Shown here: positions 10,286 through 18,831 of the stretch, in pieces
Position numbering within the stretch: the stretch's first letter is position 1
How the letters are laid out: each line of letters starts with the position of its first letter
Origin: an uncultured Sphingorhabdus sp.
GTDB lineage: Bacteria > Pseudomonadota > Alphaproteobacteria > Sphingomonadales > Sphingomonadaceae
DNA: 54,945 nt
Assembly: GCA_947501885.1 (NCBI GenBank)
Contig: CANMXN010000003.1
Span: forward strand, 1-54,945
Reading direction: 5' to 3'
Program-made: the position numbers and the translations under genes
The notes under the pieces: model-generated
Told to the model about the DNA's origin: nothing
Seen by the model: the letters and a program-made list of their open reading frames with translations, nothing else
The model's database searches: none

Positions 10286-10873
10286 ATGTCCGACAATGAA
10301 TTGAAAAAAATAGACGTCCCAGATGATGTGCAAGATGCCATTCGTACCTTGCTGAAATGGTCGGGTGAGGACCCTGACCGCGAGGGATTACAAGATACTC
10401 CAGAGCGCGTTGGCCGCGCATGGAAAGAATATTGCCAAGGTTATAATGAAGACCCTGCTGTGCATTTATCCCGAACCTTTGAAGAGGTTGGCGGATATGA
10501 TGAATTGGTGTTGTTAAAAGATATTCCATTTCATTCGCATTGCGAACATCATATGGCGCCGATTACGGGTAAAGCTTCTATTGCTTATATGCCAACCAAT
10601 CAAGTCGTTGGTATATCGAAACTGGCCCGCGTGCTGCATGGTTATGCGCGCCGTTTGCAGATTCAAGAGCGTTTAACAGCGCAAGTGGCCAAATGTATTT
10701 GGGATAATTTGAAACCGCACGGCGTTGCGGTGGTGATAGATGCGCAGCACGGCTGTATGACGGGGCGCGGCGTTCGCACACCTGGCGTAGGTATGGTGAC
10801 AAGCAAGTTGATAGGGTGTTTCTTGGATGACCAGCGCAGCCGTAAAGAGGTTATGAGTTTGATGGGCTATTAA
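10286..10873 (+). CDS. folE: GTP cyclohydrolase I
   Basis: 195 residues. It converts GTP to 7,8-dihydroneopterin triphosphate, the first step of folate synthesis. The zinc-binding motif 'HSHCEHHMAP' places C86 and H89, with the third ligand in 'QHGCMTGRG' near 157. 'RLTAQVAKCIWD' is the usual helix after the active site. Spacing from the transaldolase gene (36 bp) suggests co-transcription. The stop codon lies at the base of a small 7-bp inverted repeat (10872-10889), possibly a weak terminator. Confidence 0.96.
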   Translation: MSDNELKKIDVPDDVQDAIRTLLKWSGEDPDREGLQDTPERVGRAWKEYCQGYNEDPAVHLSRTFEEVGGYDELVLLKDIPFHSHCEHHMAPITGKASIAYMPTNQVVGISKLARVLHGYARRLQIQERLTAQVAKCIWDNLKPHGVAVVIDAQHGCMTGRGVRTPGVGMVTSKLIGCFLDDQRSRKEVMSLMGY

Positions 10874-10889
10874 TTGAGATTGCTCAATT
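10872..10889 (+). terminator. Weak hairpin at the folE stop
   Basis: AATTGAG (10872-10878) pairs with CTCAATT (10883-10889) around a 4-nt loop. The T run is short, so termination is uncertain. Confidence 0.35.
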
Positions 10890-11112
10890 TGGTGCTAGAT
10901 ATTGTCTAATATATAACCCCAACGCTATACTATATCTCAAACGTAACCCTATACTCCCAACGTCATCCTGAACTTGATTCAGGATAACATAATATACTGC
11001 CGCCTTAATTATGACGAAAGCGCTTACTATCGCCTGTTATGCTGAACTAAATTCAGCATGACGTTTTGGAGGGATAATATTCTGCATTACAGCCCGATAT
11101 TATCAATATCAT

Positions 11113-11244
11113 CTAAAATCTTGTCAGAATATTTAGCAGCATCGGCGCATAAAATATCACCCCAATGAACCAGGCTTCTATGATTATCCAAGGGCTAGTT
11201 GAACGCTTATGTTTTTGATTACCGTCTTTATTGCGTCTGCGCAT
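11113..11244 (-). CDS. Probable 43-residue single-helix membrane protein
   Basis: I do not recognise a family. The ORF begins with a basic stretch (MRRRNKDG...KHKR) and continues with one hydrophobic helix (about residues 18-40, 'PWIIIEAWFIGVIFYAP'), a normal layout for a small inner-membrane protein with its N-terminus inside. The support for translation is the upstream TAAGGAGG, almost a perfect Shine-Dalgarno, 5 nt before the ATG. That site lies in a 6-bp hairpin stem (CGCCTC/GAGGCG), which could hide it. Upstream on the same strand is the structured RNA region, so the two may be a leader and its gene. Confidence 0.5.
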   Translation of the reverse strand: MRRRNKDGNQKHKRSTSPWIIIEAWFIGVIFYAPMLLNILTRF

Positions 11245-11299
11245 ATCCGCCTCCTTAATCAAGAGGCGTATCCGACATTTGGACCGTTGCGGCGGTCAA

Positions 11300-11430
11300 A
11301 GCCGGGTGTTCAAAACCCTGCACCTATGGACAGAGCGCTGTCACCTTTAGGCGAACCTTGGACATACGCAACAGCCACCCGGACAGAGGATAATCTCTGG
11401 CCGGCATAGGTGTTTTGAGGTTTTGAAAGC
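11300..11430 (+). ncRNA. Structured RNA candidate, 6S-like architecture (strand uncertain)
   Basis: A long-range stem closes the region: TTCAAAACC (from 11309) pairs with GGTTTTGAA, and CACCTATG pairs with CATAGGTG (about 11401-11412), separated by an internal loop and extended outward by a GGG/CCC segment. Inside are a small hairpin on the 3' side (CAGAG/CTCTG around 11385-11400) and a terminal hairpin closed by GCTGT/ACAGC. A closing stem, a central bubble with a small hairpin on one side, and a terminal stem is the layout of 6S RNA, but I cannot confirm conserved 6S bases, and at about 130 nt it is short. The fold is nearly symmetric, so the minus strand (a leader for the 43-residue ORF) is also possible. 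Confidence 0.4.
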
Positions 11431-11873
11431 CCCACAATGAGAAGTTGCTCACTGCACTGTGGATATTAGGACATGTTTACAGATAAGGGAAGGGTTATGC
11501 TGAACTAAATTCAGCATGATGCCCTTGGTGTGCCATCCTGACCTAACCTATCGTCATTCTATACTCACCCATCGTCATCCTGAACTCGTTTCAGGATAAC
11601 ATGCTGCATTAATGCCTAATATTGATGTGTGGGCTTATCACTGCGGGTTATACTGAACTAAATTCAGCATGACGAATATCGGTTATGAGCGAGCTTAGTA
11701 TTGCGGGTTATGCTGAAATAAGTTCAGCATGACGCTCTTAGCGTGTGATGAATATTGGCTATTGGCGGGTTTACTATCGCCTGTCATACTGAACTAAATT
11801 CAGCATGACGAATGTTGGAGGTTATCATCTTAAAATGAACCGTCTTTTACTACGGTGCCATCCTGAACCCTTA

Positions 11874-11945
11874 CCGTCACCCTCATCCGCTCTTCCGTCC
11901 CCCTCATCCGCTCTACCGTCATCGTCACCCGCTCTGCCGTCACCT
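11874..11945. repeat. 21-bp tandem repeat, about 3.4 copies
   Basis: Units 11874-11894, 11895-11915 and 11916-11936, with a partial unit to 11945, all begin CCGTC and end CCGCTCT plus one variable base. The block is pyrimidine-rich on this strand. No function is visible. Confidence 0.75.
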
Positions 11946-12071
11946 TAACCCACATCATCTATCCTTACCCCCGTCGTTATCCTTACCGCCACCTTTACCC
12001 CCACCGTCATCCTGAACTTGTTTCAGGATAACACTAAGAAGTAGACTAATAAGAGCAAATGCCTCTACCAT

Positions 12072-12101
12072 AAAAAAAGCCGCCTTAGCGGGCGGCTTTT
12101 T
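12072..12101 (-). terminator. Intrinsic terminator of the rpsF-rpsR-rplI operon
   Basis: An 11-bp stem (12074-12084 with 12091-12101; core GCCGCC/GGCGGC) with a 6-nt loop is followed on the minus strand by a T run. It lies about 22 bp beyond the rplI stop. Confidence 0.9.
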
Positions 12102-12123
12102 CATATCAATCAGATGTTTTGAA

Positions 12124-12789
12124 TTAAACCTTTGGCTCTTCTTCTTCACCTGTAGCTTCAGAAGATGCTTCTTCATCGGCGGTTTCAGCTTTAGCAGCTT
12201 CACCTTCAACGCGTTCTTCTGCTTCTTTACGAGCTGATGCGGCTTCTTCTTCTGCTGCAATGCTCTCAAGAGCGGCCTCTGCTTGTTCTTCTTCGAACAT
12301 TTGTGTGATCACATCAACGCCATCTTTTTGCATCTCAGCTTCATCTTCGCTGCGTGCTACATTCACTTGGATGCTCACACTAACTTCTGGATGAAGCACA
12401 ACGCGAACATCGGCAAGACCCAATGCTTTGATGGGGCGTTCAAGAATGATCATAGATTTGTTAACATTGGCACCGCCATTGTTAAGCTCATCCACGATGT
12501 CACGAACAGAAACCGAACCATATAGCTGACCGCTGTTTGACGCGGCACGAATAAGCACGATTTGTGTACCCTCGATACCAGTTGATGCTTTTTCTGCTTC
12601 AACTTTACGTTCTGCATTGTCAGACTCAATTTTTGCACGATTGGCTTCGAAAACTTTGCGGTTAGCTGCGTTTGAACGAAGTGCTTTTTTGTTAGGAAGC
12701 AAATAATTGCGCGCATAACCATCTTTTACAGTAACAACATCACCGATGCTGCCAAGTTTTTCAACGCGTTCTAATAAAATAATATCCAT
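12124..12789 (-). CDS. rplI: 50S ribosomal protein bL9 with long acidic tail
   Basis: 221 residues. The N-terminal domain 'MDIILLERVEKLGSIGDVV' and 'KDGYARNYLLP' is the rRNA-binding L9 domain and is followed by the long helix and the C-terminal domain ending near residue 150. The last 65-70 residues are an extra tail made mostly of Glu and Ala (EEEQAEAALE, AEEEAAS, EEEEPKV), so the protein is well above the common length of about 150. It is last in the rpsF-rpsR-rplI operon and is followed by a strong terminator. Confidence 0.96.
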   Translation of the reverse strand: MDIILLERVEKLGSIGDVVTVKDGYARNYLLPNKKALRSNAANRKVFEANRAKIESDNAERKVEAEKASTGIEGTQIVLIRAASNSGQLYGSVSVRDIVDELNNGGANVNKSMIILERPIKALGLADVRVVLHPEVSVSIQVNVARSEDEAEMQKDGVDVITQMFEEEQAEAALESIAAEEEAASARKEAEERVEGEAAKAETADEEASSEATGEEEEPKV

Positions 12790-12802
12790 GACTGCGCTCT
12801 CC

Positions 12803-13027
12803 TTATTTCACAATGTAGGGCAGCAAGCCAAGGTGACGGGCCCGTTTAATGGCCTGACCGAGTTCGCGCTGTTTTTTGGCTGATACGGCAGTAATGCGTG
12901 AAGGCACAATCTTGCCACGCTCCGAGATATAACCCTGCAATAAACGTGTATCTTTATAATCAATTTTGGGTGCGCCTTTGCCCGTGAATGGGCAAGATTT
13001 GCGGCGACGAAAAAATGGTCTAGACAT
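12803..13027 (-). CDS. rpsR: 30S ribosomal protein bS18
   Basis: 74 residues, the usual length. '[12 protein letters not shown]', '[37 protein letters not shown]' (given here only as landmarks) and the basic end are standard S18. S18 binds the 30S platform next to S6, whose gene lies 2 bp upstream in the same operon. Confidence 0.97.
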   Translation of the reverse strand: MSRPFFRRRKSCPFTGKGAPKIDYKDTRLLQGYISERGKIVPSRITAVSAKKQRELGQAIKRARHLGLLPYIVK

Positions 13028-13029
13028 AT

Positions 13030-13404
13030 TTAATCTCCCCCTGAGTAATTATCATTGTTACGTGAAGAACGGCCTGAGCGCTCATTTTTGCGCATCATAA
13101 CGGTAGGACCGTTTTCCAATTCATCAACACGAATGGTCAAGAAACGCATAATGTCTTCGTTCATGCGGGCTTGGCGTTCTAATTCGGCAATGACAGTGCC
13201 AGGAGCGTCCAATTCCAACATAACATAATGGGCTTTGCGATTCTTCTGAATCTTATAGGCTAATGTGCGAAGTCCCCAAGTTTCGGTTTTTACAACTTTA
13301 CCTTGATTATCTTCAACAATTTTTGTGGCATTTTCTGCCAGCGCATCCACCTGAGCCTGTGACAGGTCTTGGCGCGCCAAAAATACATGCTCATAAAACG
13401 GCAT
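13030..13404 (-). CDS. rpsF: 30S ribosomal protein bS6
   Basis: 124 residues from the start [11 protein letters not shown], which is preceded by AAAGGA and matches the family start. An in-frame upstream ATG at 13449 would add 15 unconserved residues and is rejected. S6 is a platform protein that pairs with S18. The last 20 residues are a Ser/Asn/Arg-rich tail ('GRSSRNNDN'), as in other alphaproteobacteria. First gene of rpsF-rpsR-rplI; the 243-bp gap to the divergent fabD should hold both promoters. Confidence 0.95.
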   Translation of the reverse strand: MPFYEHVFLARQDLSQAQVDALAENATKIVEDNQGKVVKTETWGLRTLAYKIQKNRKAHYVMLELDAPGTVIAELERQARMNEDIMRFLTIRVDELENGPTVMMRKNERSGRSSRNNDNYSGGD

Positions 13405-13647
13405 GGGCTTTCCTTTACTGTTACCGATCGCTGACGCAGCACCATGCATACGCCCCTCCGGCTTTCTTCTTTCCAGAAAATATAATCAATATTCACTGGA
13501 AGCGCGCCTATGGCTGATTTGAAACAATATTGCAATGTTAAACTTGCAGTTTTTCGCAGACCGTCATATCGCGCATTACCATAATTTATCATTCAAATTT
13601 AGCAGCGGTAATTATATCACGCTTTATAATAAGGAAAGGTCATATCA

Positions 13648-14595
13648 ATGCGCGCATTTTTATTCCCAGGACAAGGCAGTCAAAAAGTTGGTATGGGCAG
13701 AGAAATTGCCGATTGTAGCGCGGTTGCTCGTGCTGTTTTTGAAGAAGTGGACGAGGCATTGGGGCAAAGCCTCTTTCGGTTAATGTGTGATGGTCCCGAA
13801 GATGAGCTAACTCTTACCGAGAATGCGCAGCCCGCGATTATGGCCAATGCTATTGCAACTTTGCGCGTGATGGAAGCCGAAGCTAATGTTAAAATTGCGG
13901 ATATATGTAATTTTGCTGCGGGGCATAGTTTGGGTGAATATAGCGCTCTATGTGCAGTGGGAACATTTGATCTGAGTACTACAGCCAAATTACTCAAATT
14001 ACGCGGGCAGGCCATGCAGGCGGCGGTTCCTGTTGGGCAAGGCGCAATGGCCGCTCTGTTAGGAGCTGACATTGAAAAGGCGCAAAATCTAGCAGAAGCA
14101 GCGGCGCAAGGCGATATTTGTACCGTTGCTAATGATAATGATCCAGGGCAGGTGGTGATCTCTGGTCATAAAAGCGCTATTGATCGCGCCATCACTATGG
14201 TGAAAGAGCATGGAATTAAGCGTGGTATATCGCTTCCAGTGTCCGCCCCATTCCATTGTCCATTGATGCAGCCAGCTGCTGATGCAATGGCTTCGGCTTT
14301 GGCTGATGCTAATGTGCAAGACCCTGCGCTGCCAATATTTGCGAATGTGAGCGCCAGTGCAGTATCTGATGCCAATGAAATACGCTCTTCATTGGTGGAG
14401 CAAGTCACGGGGCGCGTGCGCTGGCGCGAATCTTCGATGGCTATGGCCGAAGTGGGAGTGACACATTTTGTTGAATTTGGCGGTAAGGTTTTATCACCAA
14501 TGGTCAAGAAAAGCATAGCTAGTATATCGGATGAATTGCATATTGATGCTGTTATCGGCATGGATGATATTGAGAATCTATTGAAGGGATTATGA
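13648..14595 (+). CDS. fabD: Malonyl-CoA:ACP transacylase
   Basis: 315 residues. It loads malonyl groups onto acyl carrier protein for fatty-acid synthesis. 'MRAFLFPGQGSQ' is the family start; the nucleophile is S94 in 'GHSLGEYSA', and the catalytic His is near 206 in 'SAPFHCPLM'. The ATG follows AAGGAAAGG. The stop overlaps the start of fabG by 4 bp, so the two are translationally coupled. Confidence 0.97.
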   Translation: MRAFLFPGQGSQKVGMGREIADCSAVARAVFEEVDEALGQSLFRLMCDGPEDELTLTENAQPAIMANAIATLRVMEAEANVKIADICNFAAGHSLGEYSALCAVGTFDLSTTAKLLKLRGQAMQAAVPVGQGAMAALLGADIEKAQNLAEAAAQGDICTVANDNDPGQVVISGHKSAIDRAITMVKEHGIKRGISLPVSAPFHCPLMQPAADAMASALADANVQDPALPIFANVSASAVSDANEIRSSLVEQVTGRVRWRESSMAMAEVGVTHFVEFGGKVLSPMVKKSIASISDELHIDAVIGMDDIENLLKGL

Positions 14596-15347
14596 GCATG
14601 TTTGATTTAAGCGGAATGAGCGCATTAGTAACGGGTGCAAGCGGCGGTATCGGTAGTGCGATATGCAGCGCTTTGTCAGCACAAGGAGCAAGATTGGCTG
14701 TCTCAGGCTCCAATACCGATAAATTGCATGCCTATCGTGACAACCTAGCATCAGATGGCGCGCAAGACCCAGTGGCTATTCCTTGCAATTTGGGGGACAG
14801 TGAGAGCGTTGAAGCGCTCATCCCATCGGCGATAGAAGCTCTGGGCAAAATTGATATTTTGATTAATAATGCTGGTATCACACGCGATAATTTGGCGATG
14901 CGCATGAAGGACGAAGAATGGGATGATGTCATTCGTATCAATCTTGAGTCTAATTTCAGGCTTTGCCGTGCCGCCGCGCGCCCGATGATGAAAGCGCGTT
15001 TTGGCCGCATTATATCCATTACTAGTGTTGTCGGTACAACGGGCAATCCTGGTCAAGCAAATTATGCTGCTTCAAAAGCAGGTGTTGTCGGCATGTCCAA
15101 AGCCTTAGCGCAAGAATTGGCGAGCCGCGGTATCACAGTTAATTGCATCGCACCTGGCTTTATCGCAACGCCAATGACTGATGTTTTGCCCGATGCGCAA
15201 AAAGAAGCATTAAATGCCAAGATTCCGTTAGGGAAAATGGGTGATGGTGCCGATATTGGCGCGGCTTGCGCTTATTTAGCGAGTAAAGAGGCAGGATATG
15301 TAACGGGGCAGACCTTGCATGTTAATGGCGGTATGGCGATGATTTAA
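14592..15347 (+). CDS. fabG: 3-oxoacyl-ACP reductase
   Basis: 251 residues, a classical short-chain dehydrogenase. The NADPH site 'TGASGGIG' is at 14-21, 'NNAG' near 92, and the catalytic set is S145, Y158, K162 ('YAASK'). It reduces 3-oxoacyl-ACP in the fatty-acid elongation cycle. It lies in the order fabD-fabG-acpP-fabF, which supports the fatty-acid role over other SDR roles. Confidence 0.96.
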   Translation: MSMFDLSGMSALVTGASGGIGSAICSALSAQGARLAVSGSNTDKLHAYRDNLASDGAQDPVAIPCNLGDSESVEALIPSAIEALGKIDILINNAGITRDNLAMRMKDEEWDDVIRINLESNFRLCRAAARPMMKARFGRIISITSVVGTTGNPGQANYAASKAGVVGMSKALAQELASRGITVNCIAPGFIATPMTDVLPDAQKEALNAKIPLGKMGDGADIGAACAYLASKEAGYVTGQTLHVNGGMAMI

Positions 15348-15504
15348 TCATTAAATATTGTAATATAAAGATAATTATTGATTATCTTGTAATAATTTAT
15401 TTGCTGCTTATTTAAAAAATACCTTCCCCCTCTTGCAAGCATCGCCGCTTGGTATTAGGGCAAGTTTTGAAACTTTAACCATAGCCAAATAAAGGGGCAT
15501 ATAA

Positions 15505-15738
15505 ATGAGTGATACTGCTGACCGCGTAAAAAAGATCGTCGTTGAGCATCTAGGCGTAGAAGCTGATAAAGTAACTGTTGAAAGCAGCTTTATTGACGAC
15601 CTTGGTGCCGATAGCCTCGACATTGTTGAATTGGTAATGGCGTTTGAAGAAGAATTTGATATTGAAATTCCTGATGATGCTGCTGAAAAAATTGCGACTA
15701 TAAAAGATGCAATCGATTTCATCTCTTCGAATTCATAA
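15505..15738 (+). CDS. acpP: Acyl carrier protein of fatty-acid synthesis
   Basis: 77 residues, acidic. The phosphopantetheine site is S37 in '[10 protein letters not shown]'. It carries acyl intermediates for FabD, FabG and FabF encoded next to it. The ATG follows an AAAGGGG site. A clear intrinsic terminator follows at 15801-15846. It is distinct from the second, exosortase-linked carrier protein at 27213-27494. Confidence 0.97.
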   Translation: MSDTADRVKKIVVEHLGVEADKVTVESSFIDDLGADSLDIVELVMAFEEEFDIEIPDDAAEKIATIKDAIDFISSNS

Positions 15739-15800
15739 TATAGACATGTTGAGCTAAAGCTCGCATTGCTAAAGCTCGTATTGTAGATACAAGAATATGG

Positions 15801-15846
15801 ACGGCTTCTCTCTCCAGACCATCTGGAATGATCGAGGAGCCGTTTT
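15801..15846 (+). terminator. Intrinsic terminator after acpP
   Basis: A 10-bp stem ACGGCTTCTC (15801-15810) pairs with 15834-15843 (one G-U), with a second short stem TCCAG/CTGGA inside the loop and a TTTT run at the end. It separates acpP from fabF. Confidence 0.8.
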
Positions 15847-15955
15847 AATATGTAGTTTTGATGGTAGCATAGATTGATTTGTCATACAGACATAATATAT
15901 AGAATATTGCACTTACTGTTTTGATGTAGCTAATAGGCTAAGAGGAGTATTTTTC

Positions 15956-17224
15956 ATGAATCAACCAGCTCGAAGGGTCGTTATCACTGGCCTTGGACTT
16001 GTCACGCCGCTTGGCGCAGATGTTGAAACCAGTTGGAAAAATATTTTGGCTTCTAAATCAGGAGCAGGCCGAATTACTAAATTTGATACTGAAGGACAAA
16101 AATGCCATATCGCTTGTGAAGTGAAACCTGCTGATCATGAATATGGTTTTGATCCTGCGCTGCGCGTTGATCATAAAGTACAGCGCCAAGTTGATCCCTT
16201 CATCGTTTTCGGCATTGATGCGGCTGGTCAAGCATTAGAAGATGCTGGTCTTACCGAAATGAGCGAGCAAGAGCGCTATCGTGCTGGTTGTTCGATTGGT
16301 TCTGGTATTGGCGGTTTACCTGGTATTGAGAGCGAATCTCTGGTGCTTGCTAATCGCGGCCCTGGGCGCGTTAGCCCGCATTTTGTGCATGGGCGTCTCA
16401 TTAACCTTATATCTGGCCAAGTGAGCATTAAATATGGCCTTATGGGTCCTAATCATGCGGTGGTTACGGCTTGCTCGACGGGCGCACATTCTATTGGTGA
16501 TGCAGCGCGGATGATCCGCGATGATGATGCCGATGTGATGCTTGCGGGCGGTGCGGAAAGCACAATATGTCCTATTGGTATCGCTGGTTTTGCGCAAGCA
16601 AAAGCGCTCAATATGTCGAGCAATGATGAGCCAGAAAAAGCATCGCGCCCCTATGACCGTGATCGTGCAGGATTTGTAATGGGTGAGGGTGCTGGTGTTG
16701 TCGTTCTCGAAGAATATGAACATGCCAAAGCGCGTGGTGCAAAAATATATGCCGAAGTGGTGGGATATGGTCTTTCTGGTGATGCGCATCATGTGACTGC
16801 GCCGCACCCTGAAGGCAGTGGCGCTTATCGTTCAATGGAGATGGCTCTCAAAAAATCGGGGCTAACCACCGCTGATATTGATTATGTCAATGCGCATGGA
16901 ACATCAACTATGGCTGACACCATCGAACTGGCATCAGTAAAACAATTGTTCGGTGATGATATTGGCAATATTTCTATGAGTTCTACCAAATCCGCAATAG
17001 GCCATTTGCTCGGTGGGGCAGGGGCTGTTGAGGCTATATTCTGTATATTGGCAATACGCGATCAAATCGTTCCGCCAACGCTTAATTTGGATAATCCTGA
17101 TGATGGGTGTGAAGGTGTTGATTTGGTCCCGCATGTTGCGAGGAAACGTGAAGTTAAGGCTGTACTGAACAATAGCTTTGGCTTTGGCGGAACAAATGCC
17201 AGCCTCATCATGAAAGCACTCTAA
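15956..17224 (+). CDS. fabF: 3-oxoacyl-ACP synthase II
   Basis: 422 residues, thiolase fold. The acyl-binding Cys is C173 in 'TACSTGAHS'; the two active-site His residues lie in 'NAHGTST' and 'SAIGHLLGGAG'; the C-terminus has the glycine loop 'FGFGGTNAS'. It condenses malonyl-ACP with acyl-ACP. An AGGAG site precedes the ATG. mltG follows after 4 bp. Confidence 0.97.
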   Translation: MNQPARRVVITGLGLVTPLGADVETSWKNILASKSGAGRITKFDTEGQKCHIACEVKPADHEYGFDPALRVDHKVQRQVDPFIVFGIDAAGQALEDAGLTEMSEQERYRAGCSIGSGIGGLPGIESESLVLANRGPGRVSPHFVHGRLINLISGQVSIKYGLMGPNHAVVTACSTGAHSIGDAARMIRDDDADVMLAGGAESTICPIGIAGFAQAKALNMSSNDEPEKASRPYDRDRAGFVMGEGAGVVVLEEYEHAKARGAKIYAEVVGYGLSGDAHHVTAPHPEGSGAYRSMEMALKKSGLTTADIDYVNAHGTSTMADTIELASVKQLFGDDIGNISMSSTKSAIGHLLGGAGAVEAIFCILAIRDQIVPPTLNLDNPDDGCEGVDLVPHVARKREVKAVLNNSFGFGGTNASLIMKAL

Positions 17225-17228
17225 ACCT

Positions 17229-18194
17229 ATGCGCAAGCTCGGCTGCTCTATCATCATTATTGTCTTATTGTTGGTATCAGTGATTGCGTTTAATTTCGTC
17301 TATGGATGGTTTGCAGACGGACCTTCGGAACGCGAGGTTACTATTGAGATTGGTAATGGTGCAAATTTGCGTCAAGTGGCTCAAATATTAGAAGATGGTA
17401 ATGTCGTTAAATCGAAAGATGCTTTCTACTTTCGAGCGCGCATATTAGGCGGTGATACATCAATTAAAGCGGGTGAGTTTAACATACCTGTGGCTGCTAG
17501 TAATTCAGATATTATGGCGATTATACAAGATGGCAAATCAAAGCAGCGCTTAATAACAATTCCAGAGGGTTTTGCATCTATACAAGTCTATGAGCGTTTA
17601 TTGGCAAATGAATTGCTTAGCGGTGAAATAGAAGTTCCGAAAGAAGGCTCAATATTGCCTGATAGTTATAGTTTTGAAAAAGGTGAAACTAGAGCACAGC
17701 TATTGGCGCGTATGACGGTGGCAATGGATAAAGCCCTATCTGAAGCTTGGGAGAATAGATCAAAAGATGCCGTAGTTAAATCGCCACAAGAGGCGATTAT
17801 ATTAGCATCAATCATTGAAAAAGAGACGGCCTTGCCTAATGAATATCCTACCGTTGCATCGGTTTATAGCAACCGTTTACGAGATAATATCATGCTACAA
17901 GCGGACCCAACCTTTATTTATCCTATCACGCAAGGAAAACCACTTGGCCGACGGATCAGACGCTCTGATATAGATGCAAAAAATGATTATAATACTTATA
18001 CAAAATTTGGCTTGCCTATTGGCCCAATTGCGAACCCCAGTATTGGTGCGATAGAGGCGGCATTGAATCCTGCGCAGACTGAATATGTCTATTTTGTAGC
18101 CGATGGTAAAGGTGGGCATGATTTTAGCAAGACATATGCCGAGCACCAAGAAAAAGTGCAAAACTGGTATAAAATTCGTGATGCACAACAGTGA
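17229..18194 (+). CDS. mltG: Endolytic murein transglycosylase
   Basis: 321 residues. One N-terminal membrane helix (about 7-24) is followed by a LysM-like region and the YceG domain. The catalytic Glu is in 'ASIIEKETALP', followed by 'VYSNRLRDNIMLQADPT', both hallmarks of MltG. It cuts nascent glycan strands in the periplasm and may end chain growth. It lies right after fabF, a common order in alphaproteobacteria. Confidence 0.94.
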   Translation: MRKLGCSIIIIVLLLVSVIAFNFVYGWFADGPSEREVTIEIGNGANLRQVAQILEDGNVVKSKDAFYFRARILGGDTSIKAGEFNIPVAASNSDIMAIIQDGKSKQRLITIPEGFASIQVYERLLANELLSGEIEVPKEGSILPDSYSFEKGETRAQLLARMTVAMDKALSEAWENRSKDAVVKSPQEAIILASIIEKETALPNEYPTVASVYSNRLRDNIMLQADPTFIYPITQGKPLGRRIRRSDIDAKNDYNTYTKFGLPIGPIANPSIGAIEAALNPAQTEYVYFVADGKGGHDFSKTYAEHQEKVQNWYKIRDAQQ

Positions 18195-18213
18195 TAGATA
18201 TGTGTAGAGCCTC

Positions 18214-18732
18214 ATGACTGCTAAGCCAAATGCTCCCATCATATTAACCGCTAAGATGGGAGCAGAAGATCAGAGCTTTTTTAACAAATTACGCGATGCT
18301 CATTTTCCGCAAGAACGAAACTATTTAAAAGCCCATATTACATTATTCCATCATTTACCGCCCACACATTGGCGTGAAATTAAAAATTATATTATCCAAC
18401 TGATGAGTGAGTATAAGCCGCCACAGGCTCATGCAGACCGTTTGTTGAATTTGGGCGGCGGTGTTGCTTTCCATATCAACAGCCCTGAGATGATGGCTAT
18501 TCGTGCTATGATTGCTGAGAGATTGCATGGCTTGCTTATACCCCAAGACCAAGCGAAACCTAGATTGCATGTTACAGTTCAGAATAAGGTAAAATCGCAA
18601 GAAGCAAAAATATTATTTGCGCAATTGTCGGCTAGTTTTGAAGTGTTTCCAATAGAGCTTATTGGTATTTCAGCCTATTATTATAGAGGTGGCCCTTGGG
18701 AAGAGATTGGCCATTGGAAATTTAGAAAATAA
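18214..18732 (+). CDS. 2H phosphoesterase superfamily protein (2'-5' RNA ligase-like)
   Basis: 172 residues with the two His-x-Thr motifs of the 2H superfamily: 'AHITLFH' (near residue 47) and 'LHVTVQN' (near 123). Members include RNA 2',3'-cyclic phosphodiesterases (ThpR) and related enzymes. The substrate is not known here. It starts 19 bp after mltG in the same direction and may be co-transcribed. Confident at superfamily level only. Confidence 0.82.
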   Translation: MTAKPNAPIILTAKMGAEDQSFFNKLRDAHFPQERNYLKAHITLFHHLPPTHWREIKNYIIQLMSEYKPPQAHADRLLNLGGGVAFHINSPEMMAIRAMIAERLHGLLIPQDQAKPRLHVTVQNKVKSQEAKILFAQLSASFEVFPIELIGISAYYYRGGPWEEIGHWKFRK

Positions 18733-18831
18733 TGATTTCATTATTCTATATTGACCCGCCATCAATAGCCGCTTATAGCGCCGCATCTAGTCTATTTAGA
18801 ATATGATTATCGCATTATTGGCGATCATGAT

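Larger units (their letters stand above)
10961..12033. repeat. Cluster of eight REP-like oriented palindromes
   Basis: Each copy is about 28-30 bp: an imperfect palindrome TCCTGAA/TTCAGGA or TGCTGAA/TTCAGCA with a short central spacer. The ends differ, mostly CGTCA on one side and ATAAC on the other, giving a direction. Forward copies: 10961-10990, 11573-11602, 12003-12033. Reverse copies: 11036-11063, 11494-11521, 11645-11674, 11705-11734, 11781-11810. One arm is slightly altered in the 11645 and 11781 copies. Two more copies lie at 52967-53039. Spacing is irregular and the sequences between are not conserved, so this is not a CRISPR array. Confidence 0.85.
10874..12123. other. Long intergenic region rich in repeats, with one RNA candidate and one small ORF
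   Basis: No ordinary-size gene is credible here. The region holds eight REP-like palindromes (10961-12033), several degenerate half copies (near 11531 and 11862), a 21-bp tandem repeat (11874-11945), a structured RNA candidate (about 11300-11430), a 43-codon ORF with a strong ribosome site (11113-11244, minus), and the rplI terminator (12072-12101). ORFs of 66 and 104 codons predicted here overlap repeats or the RNA and are rejected. Confidence 0.7.

Noticed and set aside
11209-11409. 66-codon plus-strand ORF
   Set aside because: It lies on top of the structured RNA candidate; paired segments explain the sequence and there is no ribosome site.
10961-11810. Possible CRISPR array
   Set aside because: Copies occur in both orientations with irregular spacing and no uniform spacers, and no cas genes are present.
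11955-12269. 104-codon minus-strand ORF
   Set aside because: It runs from inside rplI through its terminator and into repeats; the rplI frame explains the coding signal.
13263-13592. ORFs across rpsF and its upstream region
   Set aside because: They overlap rpsF in other frames and lack ribosome sites; the gap is needed for divergent promoters.
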